Below are positions 17,645-25,566 of a stretch of 64,000 bases of DNA, piece by piece (position 1 is the stretch's first letter; the number at the start of each line of letters is the position of its first letter). The notes beneath the pieces were generated by a model. That model was not told the DNA's origin, did no database searches, and was given only the letters and a program-made list of their open reading frames with translations. Source of the DNA: JACQFV01 sp964593585 (GTDB lineage Bacteria > Zixibacteria > MSB-5A5 > WJJR01). The stretch lies in assembly GCA_964593585.1 (NCBI GenBank), contig CAZQIZ010000003.1, forward strand, positions 124,001-188,000, written 5' to 3'. The position numbers were made by a program, and so were the translations under genes.

Positions 17645-19035
17645 CGTCCCAGTTGGTGGCGCAACGACTCTTCCAAGTCGGTGTGGCGGAAGTGGTAGGA
17701 GCTGGCTTGCAGTTTCTCCGGCCGAACACGCGCCGAGTAGAGCAATAGTTCATCGGCCATCTCACCCAGCGCCAAACGCGCCACCGGCGCCGGTAATGGG
17801 AAGAACGCCGGACGCGACAACACCCGGGCCAGCGTCCGCGTGAACTCGCGGTTGGTCACCGGATTCGGCGACACCACGTTGACGGGACCGCTCAGGCTCT
17901 GATTCATCAGCGCATGGTGGATGGCGCCAATCACATCATCGATGTCGACCCAGCTCCAGTACTGCCGTCCCGATCCCATCACCCCACCCAGACCGAGCTT
18001 GAACGGCAGGAGCATCCGCTGCAACGCGCCGCCGCGCGGCGTCAGAATGATGCCGAAGCGGAGGTTAATCACCCGAATCCCCTGGGCCGTCGCGGGCGCG
18101 GTTGCCGCTTCCCACTCACGGACCACATCGGCAAGGAATCCCTCGCCGGGTGCGGAGGATTCGGTCAGCCACTCTTCGCCGCGGTCGCCATAGAGCCCAA
18201 CCGCCGAGGCCACCACCACCGTGCGCGGCGGATTCGGCATCCTGGCCAGTTGCTCGCAGAGCGCGCGGGTTGGACCCACCCGGCTGTCCCGTATGCGACG
18301 TTTCCGTTCGGTCGTCCAACGGCCCGCACCGATGTTCTCCCCCGCCAGATGGACAATCGCATCCGCACCGGCCAACGCCGATCCGTCGATCGCGCCCGTC
18401 TGCGGATCCCACGTGGGGCCGGTGACATCCCGGCCCGCGCGGCGCAGCCCGACAACGCAGTGCCCGCCCGCCGTCAGAAAGGGCGACAGAATCGACCCGA
18501 TCATCCCGGAGGCCCCGGTCAACAACACTTTCATCGCTCCAACCTCTTTCCACCGCCGGTGGGCGGCCAGATCATCGCCGGTGATCCGGTGTCGATAACG
18601 AAAGAGCCGCTCCAACTGCCGGCGCGCCACTCGTCCGCCAAAAAAATCGCCGAGCGAACCCAACGGAAGAACATATTCGATCCGATCCTCCAGCGTCGAA
18701 CCGTCCGCGCCCGGCGCCGGTTCGAAACGGTGTGTGTGCCGCCAGTACGGAAACGGCCCGCGCTGCATCACATCGACAAACTGCCGTTTCGGCTCAATGT
18801 CGGTGTGCCGCATCACCCAACGCGAGCGCAACGGCCCGATCCGGGTTGCCACCACCCTCACCGATCCTTCGGCCACACCCTGCCCGGCATCGTCCAGTGT
18901 GACCTTTTGCCACGGCGGCGACAGCCGCTCGAAGGCGCCATTGCGAAGATGCCAATTGTAGCAGTCCGCGGCGGACACGTCCAGTGTCGAACGCTTAGCG
19001 AACTTACGTGTCTTGGCCGGCGCACGGAGATTCAT
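17641..19035 (-). CDS. SRPBCC domain fused to TIGR01777-family NAD(P)-dependent epimerase
   Basis: 464 residues from the chosen ATG (MNLRAPAKTRKFAKRS). Residues 1-155 look like a START/SRPBCC lipid-binding domain of the cyclase/dehydrase type (PPWQKVTLDDAGQGVAEGS, then DVMQRGPFPYWRHTHRFEP). At about residue 168 a short-chain dehydrogenase fold begins with MKVLLTGASGMIGS. This is followed by VHLAGENIGAGRWTTERKRR and VVASAVGLYGDRGEEWLTES, both diagnostic of TIGR01777 (YfcH-like) proteins. The fusion of the two parts is known in other bacteria; the reaction is not established. An in-frame extension upstream of 19035 lacks domain character and was left out. Confidence 0.85.
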   Translation of the reverse strand: MNLRAPAKTRKFAKRSTLDVSAADCYNWHLRNGAFERLSPPWQKVTLDDAGQGVAEGSVRVVATRIGPLRSRWVMRHTDIEPKRQFVDVMQRGPFPYWRHTHRFEPAPGADGSTLEDRIEYVLPLGSLGDFFGGRVARRQLERLFRYRHRITGDDLAAHRRWKEVGAMKVLLTGASGMIGSILSPFLTAGGHCVVGLRRAGRDVTGPTWDPQTGAIDGSALAGADAIVHLAGENIGAGRWTTERKRRIRDSRVGPTRALCEQLARMPNPPRTVVVASAVGLYGDRGEEWLTESSAPGEGFLADVVREWEAATAPATAQGIRVINLRFGIILTPRGGALQRMLLPFKLGLGGVMGSGRQYWSWVDIDDVIGAIHHALMNQSLSGPVNVVSPNPVTNREFTRTLARVLSRPAFFPLPAPVARLALGEMADELLLYSARVRPEKLQASSYHFRHTDLEESLRHQLGR

Positions 19036-19155
19036 AGCGGCAATATCGTGGATTTTCGTCGTCGCCGCATGGGCGACAGGATGTGACGCGGCGGTGATTG
19101 CTCCCTGCTGCCGTGCGTTGCCGCGCACATCCCGTCCACACATGACGGTGGTCGT

Positions 19156-20934
19156 TTACTTCACCAACATCATCTTGCGCGTCTCCACCTTGGCGCCGGT
19201 GGACAGACGGTACAGATACATGCCCGTTGCCAAACCGCCGGCATCGAAGACCACATTGTGCTGGCCCGCATCCATCGGTCCATCAACCAAGGTCGCCAGC
19301 TCCTGCCCGAGGATATTGTAGACCTTCAGGTTCACATCCGAAGCCGCCGGCAGCGAGAAGGAGATGGTGGTCGACGGATTGAACGGATTGGGGTAATTCT
19401 GATCGAGCACGAAGTCCCCCGGCAGAATCGATGCCGCCTCAACCACGGTCTCCGGTGTGATCTTGGCCAGCGCGGCCGTCGGCAGCGCGATCACGGTGCC
19501 ATCGCCCAGGACCGCATAGAGCCCGAACGCCGGACCGCCCTGGTTGGCCGATGGCGTCAGGAATCCGGAGGCAAACACCAGCACCGACTGTCCGTTCAGT
19601 CCGTTGAGCGGCGCGGTGTACGAGGCGACCACGGCGTCGTTGTCGGCGCCCAGGGTGACATCGAGAACAAACGTCTTGGGCGGCAAGGTCAGGCTGCTGG
19701 ACAGCTCACCATAGGTCAGATCGTTGAAGAGCGGATTGCGCGAACGGCTGGCCTGATCCACCACATCGACGGTGGGAGCGTCGGTCACGCCATGGAAGGC
19801 ATACACACGGACCAATCCGGGTATTGCGCTGGTTGTCGACACCTCGAACGGGAAGATGGTGAACCCGATGCTCTGTCCGTCGGGATTGCCGGCGAACCCG
19901 GACGATCCGAGGACGCCGTTGGCGATCGCCACATACGATTTGTTCGCCTCCAGCGTCACCGGGAAGGTGGCCAGTGCCTGCGACGCGGACGTGCTACTGC
20001 CCGGCGCGACGGCCACGTTCAACTGCACGCCGGCCGGCACCTCAACGAATGGCGTGGCGGCGCGGAAGGCAAAGTTGTCCAGAAGCAGCGACCCGTTGAC
20101 ATAGACATCGACCGACGCGGCCGCGGGGTCGGCGGCGTTGTGTATCACTTGCAGCTTCGCCATCGGCGTGACCGGCGGCAAAGCAACCACCTGACCATCC
20201 GGCAGAGCAGCGTAGAGCCCGAAACCCGGGCCGTTCTGATTGGAAGCCGGTGTAAGGAATCCGGAGGCAAAGACCACTGCCGCGCCCCCGCCCAAGCCGG
20301 TCAGATCCGCGGTGAAAGAGGCCACCACGGTCTTGGTGTCATTCCCCGGTGTCACGTCAAGCACATACGACTTGGCCTGCAACACACGATCTCCGGAGAA
20401 CTCGCCGTAGCCAAGGTCATTGAACAGCGACCAGTCCCCCCACGGTTTGCGCGGAATGATGTCCACGGTCGGGGCATCGGTCGCGCCATGGATGGCGAGC
20501 ACGCGCACCAGGCCATTGAGGTCTCCCTCGCGCACTCCTTCCTTGAGGAAGAGATTGAAGCCGGTGGAACGGCCATCGGGATTGGCGGCGAAGGCGGCCG
20601 GGTTGAGCACGCCACTGGCCATCGCCACATAGCGTTTGTTCTTCTTGAGAATCACATCGAAGGTGGCCAGCGCCTCGGCGGCCGAGGTGCTGGTGCCAGG
20701 GGCGACACCGATGGAGAGCGTCACGCCGGCAGGAACCTCGACAAACGGCGTGGCAGCGCGGAACGCGAAGTTGTCGAGCAGCAGCCCGCCGTTGACGTAG
20801 ATGTCCACCGACGCCCCGGCCGGATCGGCCGCATTATGGATAACCTGCAATTTCGCGGTGTTGGCCTGCGCCGAAGCGATCGGCCCAAAGATGCCCATGA
20901 CGAGGGCGGCAATTGCGGTGATGATGGCGCGCAT
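19156..20934 (-). CDS. Secreted protein with two DUF4397 repeats and a type IX-like sorting tail
   Basis: 592 residues. A signal peptide (MRAIITAIAALVMGIFGPIA, cleavage near AQA) leads into two long tandem repeats of about 240 residues. Each begins with a nearly identical AKLQVIHNAADPA block, continues with an LLLDNFAFRAATPFVEVPAG block, and ends with VVFASGFLTPASNQ or a close variant. These are DUF4397 modules, predicted beta-sandwiches found on cell surfaces. The C-terminus is DFVLDQNYPNPFNPSTTI, then LKVYNILGQELATLVDG and GMYLYRLSTG, the sorting domain that directs export through the type IX system or a similar route and anchors proteins at the surface. Its role is probably adhesion or structure. 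No type IX machinery is in this window. Confidence 0.88.
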   Translation of the reverse strand: MRAIITAIAALVMGIFGPIASAQANTAKLQVIHNAADPAGASVDIYVNGGLLLDNFAFRAATPFVEVPAGVTLSIGVAPGTSTSAAEALATFDVILKKNKRYVAMASGVLNPAAFAANPDGRSTGFNLFLKEGVREGDLNGLVRVLAIHGATDAPTVDIIPRKPWGDWSLFNDLGYGEFSGDRVLQAKSYVLDVTPGNDTKTVVASFTADLTGLGGGAAVVFASGFLTPASNQNGPGFGLYAALPDGQVVALPPVTPMAKLQVIHNAADPAAASVDVYVNGSLLLDNFAFRAATPFVEVPAGVQLNVAVAPGSSTSASQALATFPVTLEANKSYVAIANGVLGSSGFAGNPDGQSIGFTIFPFEVSTTSAIPGLVRVYAFHGVTDAPTVDVVDQASRSRNPLFNDLTYGELSSSLTLPPKTFVLDVTLGADNDAVVASYTAPLNGLNGQSVLVFASGFLTPSANQGGPAFGLYAVLGDGTVIALPTAALAKITPETVVEAASILPGDFVLDQNYPNPFNPSTTISFSLPAASDVNLKVYNILGQELATLVDGPMDAGQHNVVFDAGGLATGMYLYRLSTGAKVETRKMMLVK

Positions 20935-20981
20935 GGTGTGTTGTTCTCCCATTCTCAAAGGTTCAAAAGTGAAACATCCGG

Positions 20982-21182
20982 TTACGAACGGCTCGCCAGG
21001 GCCTTCAGATTGAACAGCCAGTAGATCGCGCTCACGCCAACCAGCGCATAGACCACACGGGCCAGGGTCGTCATGTCACCCAGCACCGCCTTGACCAGGT
21101 CGAACTTCAGCAGACCGACCAGCCCCCAGTTGAGGCCGCCGATCACGATCAGGACCGCCGTGATGATTCCAAGTGCCTTCAT
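20982..21182 (-). CDS. DUF378-family small membrane protein
   Basis: 66 residues. It has two transmembrane helices with the family motif VLIVIGGLNWGLVGLLKFDL in the first and VVYALVGVSAIYWLF in the second. I chose the ATG at 21182 because AGGAGG lies at proper distance from it; the ATG two codons upstream is too close to that site. The function is unknown. It lies between the DUF4397 gene and the divergent XRE-cupin gene. Confidence 0.85.
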   Translation of the reverse strand: MKALGIITAVLIVIGGLNWGLVGLLKFDLVKAVLGDMTTLARVVYALVGVSAIYWLFNLKALASRS

Positions 21183-21250
21183 TTCCATCCTCCTGTGTTG
21201 ACACCGTTAGCACATCCGCCCTGCCACCATGGCTTGGCCGCATGTAACTA

Positions 21251-21289
21251 ATGCGAAAATACACTTGATTTATACAAAAAGTTTCGCAT
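21251..21289. repeat. Long-armed inverted repeat in an AT-rich intergenic region
   Basis: ATGCGAAA (21251-21258) and TTTCGCAT (21282-21289) are perfect inverted 8-base arms separated by 23 AT-rich bases. They lie between the divergent DUF378 and XRE-cupin genes, upstream of a good promoter for the latter. The local base composition is far more AT-rich than the rest of the window. It could be an operator for the XRE regulator with two half-sites. Confidence 0.55.
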
Positions 21290-21302
21290 AAATAAATATA
21301 GT

Positions 21303-21331
21303 TTGACTGGTGATACACGAGGATGTACAAT
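21303..21331 (+). promoter_or_regulatory. Sigma-70-type promoter for the XRE-cupin gene
   Basis: TTGACT (21303-21308), a 17-base spacer, and TACAAT (21326-21331) form a strong vegetative-type promoter, each hexamer matching consensus at five of six positions. The start codon is 30 bases downstream, preceded by AAGGAG. Confidence 0.7.
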
Positions 21332-21360
21332 TTGGACTGAGGTGCAAACAAGGAGCTAAG

Positions 21361-21954
21361 ATGTTGTCAGACACTGTCGTTGATGGGCTGAGCCGGTACG
21401 GGGTTGGAGAGAAACTGCGCGGGCTCCGTCTGCGGAAGAAGATGGGGCTTGTCGAATTGGGGCAGCATTCGGGGCTCTCCCCGGCGCTGATCTCCAAGAT
21501 CGAACGGGGGAAGCTCTTCCCGACCCTCCCGACGCTGCTGCGACTATCGTTGGTCTTCAGTGTCGGGCTGGAATACTTCTTTACCGAGACGAAGAACCGC
21601 CCGGTGCGCGCTGTAGTCCGCAAATCGGAGCGGAAGACCTTCCCCGAGAAACCGAACACGGTCGATGTCGCCTACCACTTCGAGAGCCTGGATTTCACCG
21701 CCACCGAGCGGAGACTTTCGGCCTATCTGGCCTTCTTCGAACCGGCTGGAGACTCCGGCAAACCGATCGGACGCCACACCCATGCCGGTGTGGAATTCAT
21801 CTATCTGATCACCGGGCGGCTGAGACTGCATTTTGAGGATGAGGATATTGAACTGGATGCCGGAGACGCGATTTACTTCGATGCGACCGTGCCCCACGGC
21901 TACGCGCGGCAGGGCGGCAAGCCGGCAACCGGGGTGGTGGTCTCGGTTCCCTGA
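21361..21954 (+). CDS. XRE-family transcriptional regulator with cupin domain
   Basis: 197 residues. The N-terminal helix-turn-helix (about residues 16-72) contains LRLRKKMGLVELGQHSGLSP, then ALISKIERGKLFPTLPTLLR. The C-terminal half (about 120-195) is a cupin with HTHAGVEFIYLITGRLRLHF and DAGDAIYFDATVPHGYAR, keeping metal-binding histidines. XRE-cupin regulators sense small molecules and often repress neighbouring metabolic genes. The ATG at 21361 has AAGGAG upstream. The stop overlaps the region before the methyltransferase gene, so the two form an operon. Autoregulation through the inverted repeat upstream is plausible. Confidence 0.87.
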   Translation: MLSDTVVDGLSRYGVGEKLRGLRLRKKMGLVELGQHSGLSPALISKIERGKLFPTLPTLLRLSLVFSVGLEYFFTETKNRPVRAVVRKSERKTFPEKPNTVDVAYHFESLDFTATERRLSAYLAFFEPAGDSGKPIGRHTHAGVEFIYLITGRLRLHFEDEDIELDAGDAIYFDATVPHGYARQGGKPATGVVVSVP

Positions 21955-21968
21955 TGAGGAGAACGCCG

Positions 21969-22781
21969 ATGGATGACTATGTGAAAACAAATCAATCGCT
22001 GTGGGATGGCTGGGCCGAGATCAACTTCCGCGCCGCCTCATACCGTACGGAGGAATTCCGGGCGGGCGCGATCAAGCTGCACGCGATTGAACGTGAGGAA
22101 GTCGGCGATGTAACGGGCCGAACACTGCTGCATCTACAATGCCACTTCGGCCTGGACACACTGTCGTGGGCGCGTCTGGGTGCGAACGTCACCGGTGTCG
22201 ACTTCTCCGAGAGAGGGATCGCGATCGCGCGCCAACTGGCCGAGGAATTGCATATTCCCGCCGAGTTCATCTGCTGCGACATCTATGACCTTCCGCGGCA
22301 TCTCGACGCCCGGTTCGACATCGTTTTCACGTCATGGGGTGTGCTTGGCTGGTTGCCGGATCTGGCGGCGTGGGCGCAATTGGTCGCGCGCTACCTCAAG
22401 CCCGCCGGTCGATTCCATCTCGTCGAGTTCCACCCGGCGCTCAACGCCTTCGACCCGCCGCGTTCCGAGGGGCGGATGGTGCCGATTCTTCCCTATTTCC
22501 CCGGACCGGAGCCCCAGCGTTGGGAGGAAACCGGGTCCTACGCCGACCGTGACGCCGATTTCCGTCACGACTCCTATAACTGGCCGCACAGCATCGCGGA
22601 AATCCTCAATTCCCTGATCCGCGCCGGGCTGCGCCTTGAGCACTTCAATGAATTCCCCTACTGCGCCGCCGAATTGATTCCGGGCGCGATGCGCGAAGCC
22701 GAGGACGGCTGGTGGCATCTGAACGACCACCCCGGCTCGCTGCCGCTGGCGTTTTCACTGAAGGCGGTCAAGTCTTCCTGA
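21969..22781 (+). CDS. Class I SAM-dependent methyltransferase
   Basis: 270 residues. The SAM-binding motif I is LLHLQCHFGLDTLSWARLGA, followed by VTGVDFSERGIAIARQLAEE (motif with the acidic residue) and FDIVFTSWGVLGWLPDLAAW (motifs II-III). I chose the ATG at 21969, preceded by GAGGAGAACGCCG, over the one at 21954 that overlaps the XRE stop. The substrate is not evident. Coupling to the XRE-cupin gene suggests that the regulator controls this enzyme or senses its substrate. The gene ends two bases before the convergent cytochrome gene. Confidence 0.85.
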   Translation: MDDYVKTNQSLWDGWAEINFRAASYRTEEFRAGAIKLHAIEREEVGDVTGRTLLHLQCHFGLDTLSWARLGANVTGVDFSERGIAIARQLAEELHIPAEFICCDIYDLPRHLDARFDIVFTSWGVLGWLPDLAAWAQLVARYLKPAGRFHLVEFHPALNAFDPPRSEGRMVPILPYFPGPEPQRWEETGSYADRDADFRHDSYNWPHSIAEILNSLIRAGLRLEHFNEFPYCAAELIPGAMREAEDGWWHLNDHPGSLPLAFSLKAVKSS

Positions 22782-22782
22782 A

Positions 22783-25566
22783 CTAACGGTAGCCGAAAAC
22801 CTCGGCCCAGATGATCAGCAGGATCAGACTCAAGCCCAGCGACAGGGCGATCCAGCCGAACACCTTCATCCCCTTGACCACCATCGGCGGCAGCGGTTCG
22901 GCCAGATGCTTTTTCAGCTGGCGGGTGCGCACCAGTTCGGCGAACTCGCGCGGACGGTCCAGTCGGAATTCCTGGATCGAAACCCGTCCGGTGAAGATCA
23001 CCGTGTCCATCGGGAACTTGTCGGGACGGAAGTGTGTGTTGAAGAAGTGCACGGTGAAGATGAAGCCCACCGCCAGCAGCGCCTCGTCTGAGTGGATGAT
23101 GGTCGCCACGTTGATGAACCACCCGGGCAAAAAGCGGGTAAAGAACTCGGGGAACCAGAGCATGAGGCCGGTGGAGCCGATCACCACCACGCCCCAGAAG
23201 ACCGCGAAGTAGTCGAACTTCTCCCAATAGGTCCAACGGCCATACTGCGGGCGCGGCCCACGTCCGATGAACCACTTCAGCGTCGCCTTCAAATCGACCC
23301 AGTCGTTCTTGTTCGGCAGCATGGAATCCTTGTCGAGCAAGAACGCCTTCCACGATTTGCGGCTCTCCTTACGGCGTTTCCAGACATCGTGCAAGTGCAT
23401 GCCGAAGTAGCCGAAGGTGATCACGGCGCAGACGCGGTGAATGAACGACGCCGACTCAAATCCTCCCAGCACGCCGGAGAGGAACTGCGCCCATCCGAGG
23501 TAAGAAAACTTCAGCGTCATGCCCGTCAGCGCCAACCCGAGGAAGCTGATCACAACCAGGATATGCATCTGCCGCTGGCGGCGGGTGAAGCGCTTGAACT
23601 CGAGGCGGTGCGGCTTGGCCTCGTGCTTCTTGTGCTGCTTCATCGCCTGGAACGAGCGCGGCAGCCACATCAGGGTGTGCGTGCCTGCCAGGGTCAGCGT
23701 GCCGATCAGAAGTGAACTCATAAACCAGAAGGTGTAGTACAGGATCGGGTACTTGTCCTTGTCGTGGTGGGTCGCATGGGTCAGATACCCGGCGAAGCGG
23801 CGGTTCGAGCCGGGGTGGCACTGGGCGCAGGTCTGCACAATGTTGGCCCGCGACAAGTGCGATTTCGGCTCGCTGGGCGGCAGGATGTCGTGCGAGCCAT
23901 GGCAGTCGTAGCACTTGGCCGCCACGGTCGATCCCAGCTTCGACACCTTGCCGTGCATCGTCTCGAAATAGGTCTCGGTGACATCCTTGTGGCACTCGCC
24001 GCACTGCTCGGTGATGGCCAGCTTAAATCCCTCTTCGCCCGTCCGGGTGATCGTGTGTGAGGAGTGGCAATCGATGCAGGAGGGGAGCTTCTTGTCGCTT
24101 TCCGAGACCGTGGCCGAGTGGATGCTGCGCGCGAACTTCTCGAAGATGCCGTTGTGGCAGCGCGCGCAGGTCTGCGGAACGTTTTCGTGATTGACGCTCG
24201 ACAGCGGATTGTCGCGCGGCAGGACATGGTGCGCCGTGTGGCAATCGGTGCACATTGCGGTGACCACCAGACCGCTCTGTAAAAGCCCCTTGCCGTGGAT
24301 GCTCTCGGTGTAGTGCTCAATGATGTCGTGCTGGGTGCCGGTGTAGCGGACCGCCGCCTTCTCCCCCTCGCGGTGGCAATTGGCGCAGAGCGCCGGCACA
24401 TTGATCGGGAACGTCGGCGACGTCTGATCGCGGCGATCGCGCACGCCGTGCGTGCCGTGGCAGTCGGTGCAGGAGGGCGCATTGGGGTCACCGCGGTCAG
24501 CCAGTTGGCCGTGGGTGCTGGTGGCATAGATCGAGTCCACCTGTGCATGGCAGATCCCGCAATCGACCCGCGCCGCGACCGTGGCGCACGGCCGTTCGGT
24601 CGCCGAGCGCATCGCCCCGGTGTGGCACTGCGCGCAGGCCACCTTCGAGCGGTGATGGATCGACGCGGTGAATTGGGTCGAATCGACGTAGAGCGACACC
24701 GTGTCGGTCCCGCGTGTCATCGCCAACTCGGGACGGACATGGCAGGTCATGCACTCGGCGTCGGAGATGCTCTCCTCATAGACCAACCGCCGTGTCCGGT
24801 GCGGCTCGTGGCAATCGATGCACACCGGGATTTTGTGCGGCTCTTTTTCCCACAACTCGCCGCGGATGACCTTGGCGTGCACATCCTCGATGCGGCCGTG
24901 GCACTTCTGGCACGTGCCCGGGATCTTGCTGGAGTGAATGCTGGAGGCCGGATCGGTGTGTGGCAGGACATTATGCGCCGTGTGGCAGTCGGTGCAGACC
25001 GCCGAGACCGTCAGGCCCTTTTGGTAGAGCCCTTCGCCGTGCACACCGAACGAGTAGTGTGTCTGGATCGAGTCCTGCGGAATGTTGTAGGTCTGGCTGA
25101 CCGGCGTGCCTTCCTTATGGCACCGTCCGCACATGAACGGAATCTGGAACTTTGTGACGCGCGAGTTGGGCTCGTTGTGTGCCACGATGTCATGGGAGCC
25201 GTGGCAATCCCAGCAGCGCGGCGCCAGCGGCGCGCCGGTGGCCGCCAATCGGCCGTGCATGCTCTTGCCGTAGACTGCGGCGACATCCTCATGGCAAAGC
25301 CCGCAATCGACCGGCGCCAGTTTCGGCTCGTGCGGGAATTCAGCCCCGGACAGATCGGCGTGGCAATCCACGCACTCCAGCGCCCCGTGCACCGACGCCT
25401 GAAAACTCGGCAGGATGACATTAACCCGGTGCCCGGTGCGCTCGGAGACCAGCGTCGGGTCCTCATGGCACATCATGCAATCGTCGGTCGTCTGCGCCGA
25501 CAACCACACCGGCGCCGCGAACACCAACGCCAGCGTCAAATGCGCGATGGTCCGACAACGACGCAC
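22783..25566 (-). CDS. 19-haem c-type cytochrome fused to a membrane cytochrome b domain
   Basis: 927 residues. A signal peptide (cleavage near SAQ, residue 25) precedes a periplasmic domain (about 30-594) with 19 CxxCH haem-binding motifs. About six transmembrane helices follow (near 606-632, 668-686, 707-727, 785-804, 817-845 and 900-924). Their histidines (FIHRVCAV, MHLHDVW, IIHSDEALL, TVHFFNTH) are suited to bind b-type haem, as in formate dehydrogenase or Ni-hydrogenase cytochrome b subunits. Residues 112-260 and 365-510 repeat each other, so the haem domain grew by duplication. It probably passes electrons between the quinone pool and periplasmic carriers. The GTG start overlaps the preceding gene's stop by one base (TAGTG). 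Confidence 0.88.
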   Translation of the reverse strand: MRRCRTIAHLTLALVFAAPVWLSAQTTDDCMMCHEDPTLVSERTGHRVNVILPSFQASVHGALECVDCHADLSGAEFPHEPKLAPVDCGLCHEDVAAVYGKSMHGRLAATGAPLAPRCWDCHGSHDIVAHNEPNSRVTKFQIPFMCGRCHKEGTPVSQTYNIPQDSIQTHYSFGVHGEGLYQKGLTVSAVCTDCHTAHNVLPHTDPASSIHSSKIPGTCQKCHGRIEDVHAKVIRGELWEKEPHKIPVCIDCHEPHRTRRLVYEESISDAECMTCHVRPELAMTRGTDTVSLYVDSTQFTASIHHRSKVACAQCHTGAMRSATERPCATVAARVDCGICHAQVDSIYATSTHGQLADRGDPNAPSCTDCHGTHGVRDRRDQTSPTFPINVPALCANCHREGEKAAVRYTGTQHDIIEHYTESIHGKGLLQSGLVVTAMCTDCHTAHHVLPRDNPLSSVNHENVPQTCARCHNGIFEKFARSIHSATVSESDKKLPSCIDCHSSHTITRTGEEGFKLAITEQCGECHKDVTETYFETMHGKVSKLGSTVAAKCYDCHGSHDILPPSEPKSHLSRANIVQTCAQCHPGSNRRFAGYLTHATHHDKDKYPILYYTFWFMSSLLIGTLTLAGTHTLMWLPRSFQAMKQHKKHEAKPHRLEFKRFTRRQRQMHILVVISFLGLALTGMTLKFSYLGWAQFLSGVLGGFESASFIHRVCAVITFGYFGMHLHDVWKRRKESRKSWKAFLLDKDSMLPNKNDWVDLKATLKWFIGRGPRPQYGRWTYWEKFDYFAVFWGVVVIGSTGLMLWFPEFFTRFLPGWFINVATIIHSDEALLAVGFIFTVHFFNTHFRPDKFPMDTVIFTGRVSIQEFRLDRPREFAELVRTRQLKKHLAEPLPPMVVKGMKVFGWIALSLGLSLILLIIWAEVFGYR
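24037..25233 (-). repeat. Internal duplication inside the 19-haem cytochrome gene
   Basis: Protein residues 112-260 (bases 24787-25233) and 365-510 (24037-24474) align haem by haem. Both run from a CxDCHGxH site through a CHxEG site. Both continue with a block ending CTDCHTAH and VLP, a block ending TCxxCH, and CIDCHxxH. The similarity is clear at protein level; the DNA copies have diverged. Confidence 0.75.
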
